Below are positions 5,323 through 5,677 of a stretch of DNA of 5,677 bases, piece by piece. The notes below the pieces were generated by a model, which ran no database searches, was not told the DNA's origin, and saw nothing but the letters and a program-made list of their open reading frames with translations. Numbering within the stretch: the stretch's first letter is position 1; each line of letters opens with the position of its first letter. The translations under genes were made by a program, and so were the position numbers. This stretch comes from Gammaproteobacteria bacterium. Lineage in GTDB: Bacteria; Pseudomonadota; Gammaproteobacteria; Eutrophobiales; Eutrophobiaceae. The stretch lies in contig JABHFC010000072.1 of the NCBI GenBank assembly GCA_018676275.1, forward strand, positions 1 through 5,677, read 5' to 3'.

Positions 5323-5333
5323 ATAAAATCTTC
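5264..5333 (-). repeat. 70 bp direct repeat, decayed copy (partner at 5067-5136)
   Basis: This is the second copy of the block, including the truncated tRNA and 12 bases of identical leader. Identity to the functional copy is complete except for four bases in the anticodon loop. The break at 5333/5334 toward ispE and at 5263/5264 toward the spacer are both sharp. Confidence 0.92.
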
Positions 5334-5334
5334 C

Positions 5335-5363
5335 TTATCCAGTCCGCTCGTCGTTCTGGATAA
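5335..5363 (-). terminator. Short hairpin after ispE
   Basis: TTATCCAG (5335-5342) pairs perfectly with CTGGATAA (5356-5363) across a 13 nt loop, 13 bp after the ispE stop codon. On the minus strand it is followed by GGAAGATTTTATT, a delayed T run. It may be a weak terminator or an RNase processing site ahead of the tRNA region. Confidence 0.35.
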
Positions 5364-5376
5364 TTTCTCCGCCGAG

Positions 5377-5677
5377 TTATTCCCGGCTCAGTCTTTCTGC
5401 CAGGGGTGATCGATTAAGCCCTTTCGTTACAATGCTTTGCCATGAATCTGGCAGGCTCGCGGCAGCCTCGTTAGCCAGTTCCCTGTTTGCAAACCTGGAG
5501 AAAACACAAGCACCAGTTCCAGTCATTCTTGTCCCATACCGCTGACCCAGCCAATCAAGCACTGCTGCTACCTCTGGGTACTGTTGGCGGACCACTTCCT
5601 CACAGTCATTATGGCCAGCTCCAGCCAGAAAGTCGCGTATTGTGATTGCAGGCGTATTACGTGTCAAATCATCTGAG
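5377..5677 (-). CDS. ispE: 4-diphosphocytidyl-2-C-methyl-D-erythritol kinase, C-terminal part (partial)
   Basis: IspE phosphorylates CDP-methylerythritol with ATP in the MEP pathway of isoprenoid precursor synthesis. The frame is open to the window edge at 5677, so the gene is cut off 5' and about 100 of a usual 280 residues are visible. The visible part carries the GHMP-kinase C-terminal motif MTGTGACVF. It matches the IspE C-terminus throughout, with LTRNTPAITIRDFL, GHNDCEEVVRQQYPEV, and the near-terminal KGLNRSPL. The reading frame continues upstream of the TTG at 5665-5667 (residues SDD), and that codon is Leu, not a start. The TAA stop is at 5377-5379. In related genomes lolB or hemA lies next to it, outside this window. 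It is probably the first visible member of the ispE, tRNA-Gln, prs transcription unit. Confidence 0.96.
   Translation of the reverse strand, partial: SDDLTRNTPAITIRDFLAGAGHNDCEEVVRQQYPEVAAVLDWLGQRYGTRMTGTGACVFSRFANRELANEAAASLPDSWQSIVTKGLNRSPLAERLSRE

Noticed and set aside
5048..5326. A plus-strand open frame of 92 codons across both tRNA copies
   Set aside because: It is the antisense translation of the tRNA and its duplicate, a common false gene call.
5067..5333. The tRNA repeats as attL/attR sites of an integrated element
   Set aside because: The shared block covers the 5' side of the tRNA and its leader rather than the 3' end, the interval is only 127 bp, and no integrase is present.
1..5677. 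CRISPR array, prophage, toxin-antitoxin or defence system
   Set aside because: No regularly spaced repeats, phage-type genes or recognisable defence proteins are present. The genes are conserved housekeeping functions plus a permease and a small zinc-ribbon-like protein.

Overview
The window is a stretch of gammaproteobacterial housekeeping chromosome. Every well-supported gene lies on the minus strand, so transcription runs from high to low coordinates. In that direction the order is: 3' end of ispE, a decayed tRNA copy, tRNA-Gln(UUG), prs, rplY (long CTC/bL25 form), pth, ychF, a TauE/SafE-family permease, and a small cysteine-rich protein. The order ispE, tRNA-Gln, prs, rplY, pth, ychF is the arrangement I know from Pseudomonas and related Gammaproteobacteria, and the protein motifs agree with that placement. 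Base composition looks moderate by eye. I cannot name a genus.

Layout. 5377-5677 is the C-terminal part of IspE, cut by the window edge. 5126-5376 has no intact gene. It holds a truncated tRNA-Gln copy (5264-5322), an intervening 127 bp segment that looks like a worn duplicate of the ispE 3' end plus spacer, and several short inverted repeats. The functional tRNA-Gln is at 5049-5125, followed by prs (3993-4946). A perfect 17 bp hairpin (3909-3948) lies downstream of prs and probably ends or weakens transcription. rplY (3161-3835) has a 9 bp leader hairpin and a clear Shine-Dalgarno sequence, and is followed after 29 bp by pth (2556-3131, GTG start). ychF (1387-2478) follows after 77 bp. A 60 bp near-palindrome (1329-1388) sits exactly at the ychF stop codon. 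It separates the translation-related block from the TauE/SafE permease (500-1249) and the zinc-ribbon-like small protein (91-483), which are only 16 bp apart. The first 54 bases may be the tail of a convergent plus-strand gene.

How the genes work together. prs makes PRPP for nucleotide, His, Trp and NAD synthesis, and ispE acts in the MEP isoprenoid pathway. rplY, pth, ychF and the tRNA all serve translation: a 5S rRNA-binding protein, peptidyl-tRNA recycling, and a ribosome-associated ATPase. The permease and small Cys-rich protein are not obviously connected to that theme.

No new defence, mobile or metabolic system is visible. The most unusual object is the tRNA-Gln duplication. The two copies are identical over 66 of 70 positions, and all four differences fall in the anticodon loop, where the new loop contains a hexamer that also occurs in the same copy's D arm. 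The second most unusual object is the palindromic element that supplies part of the ychF stop codon.
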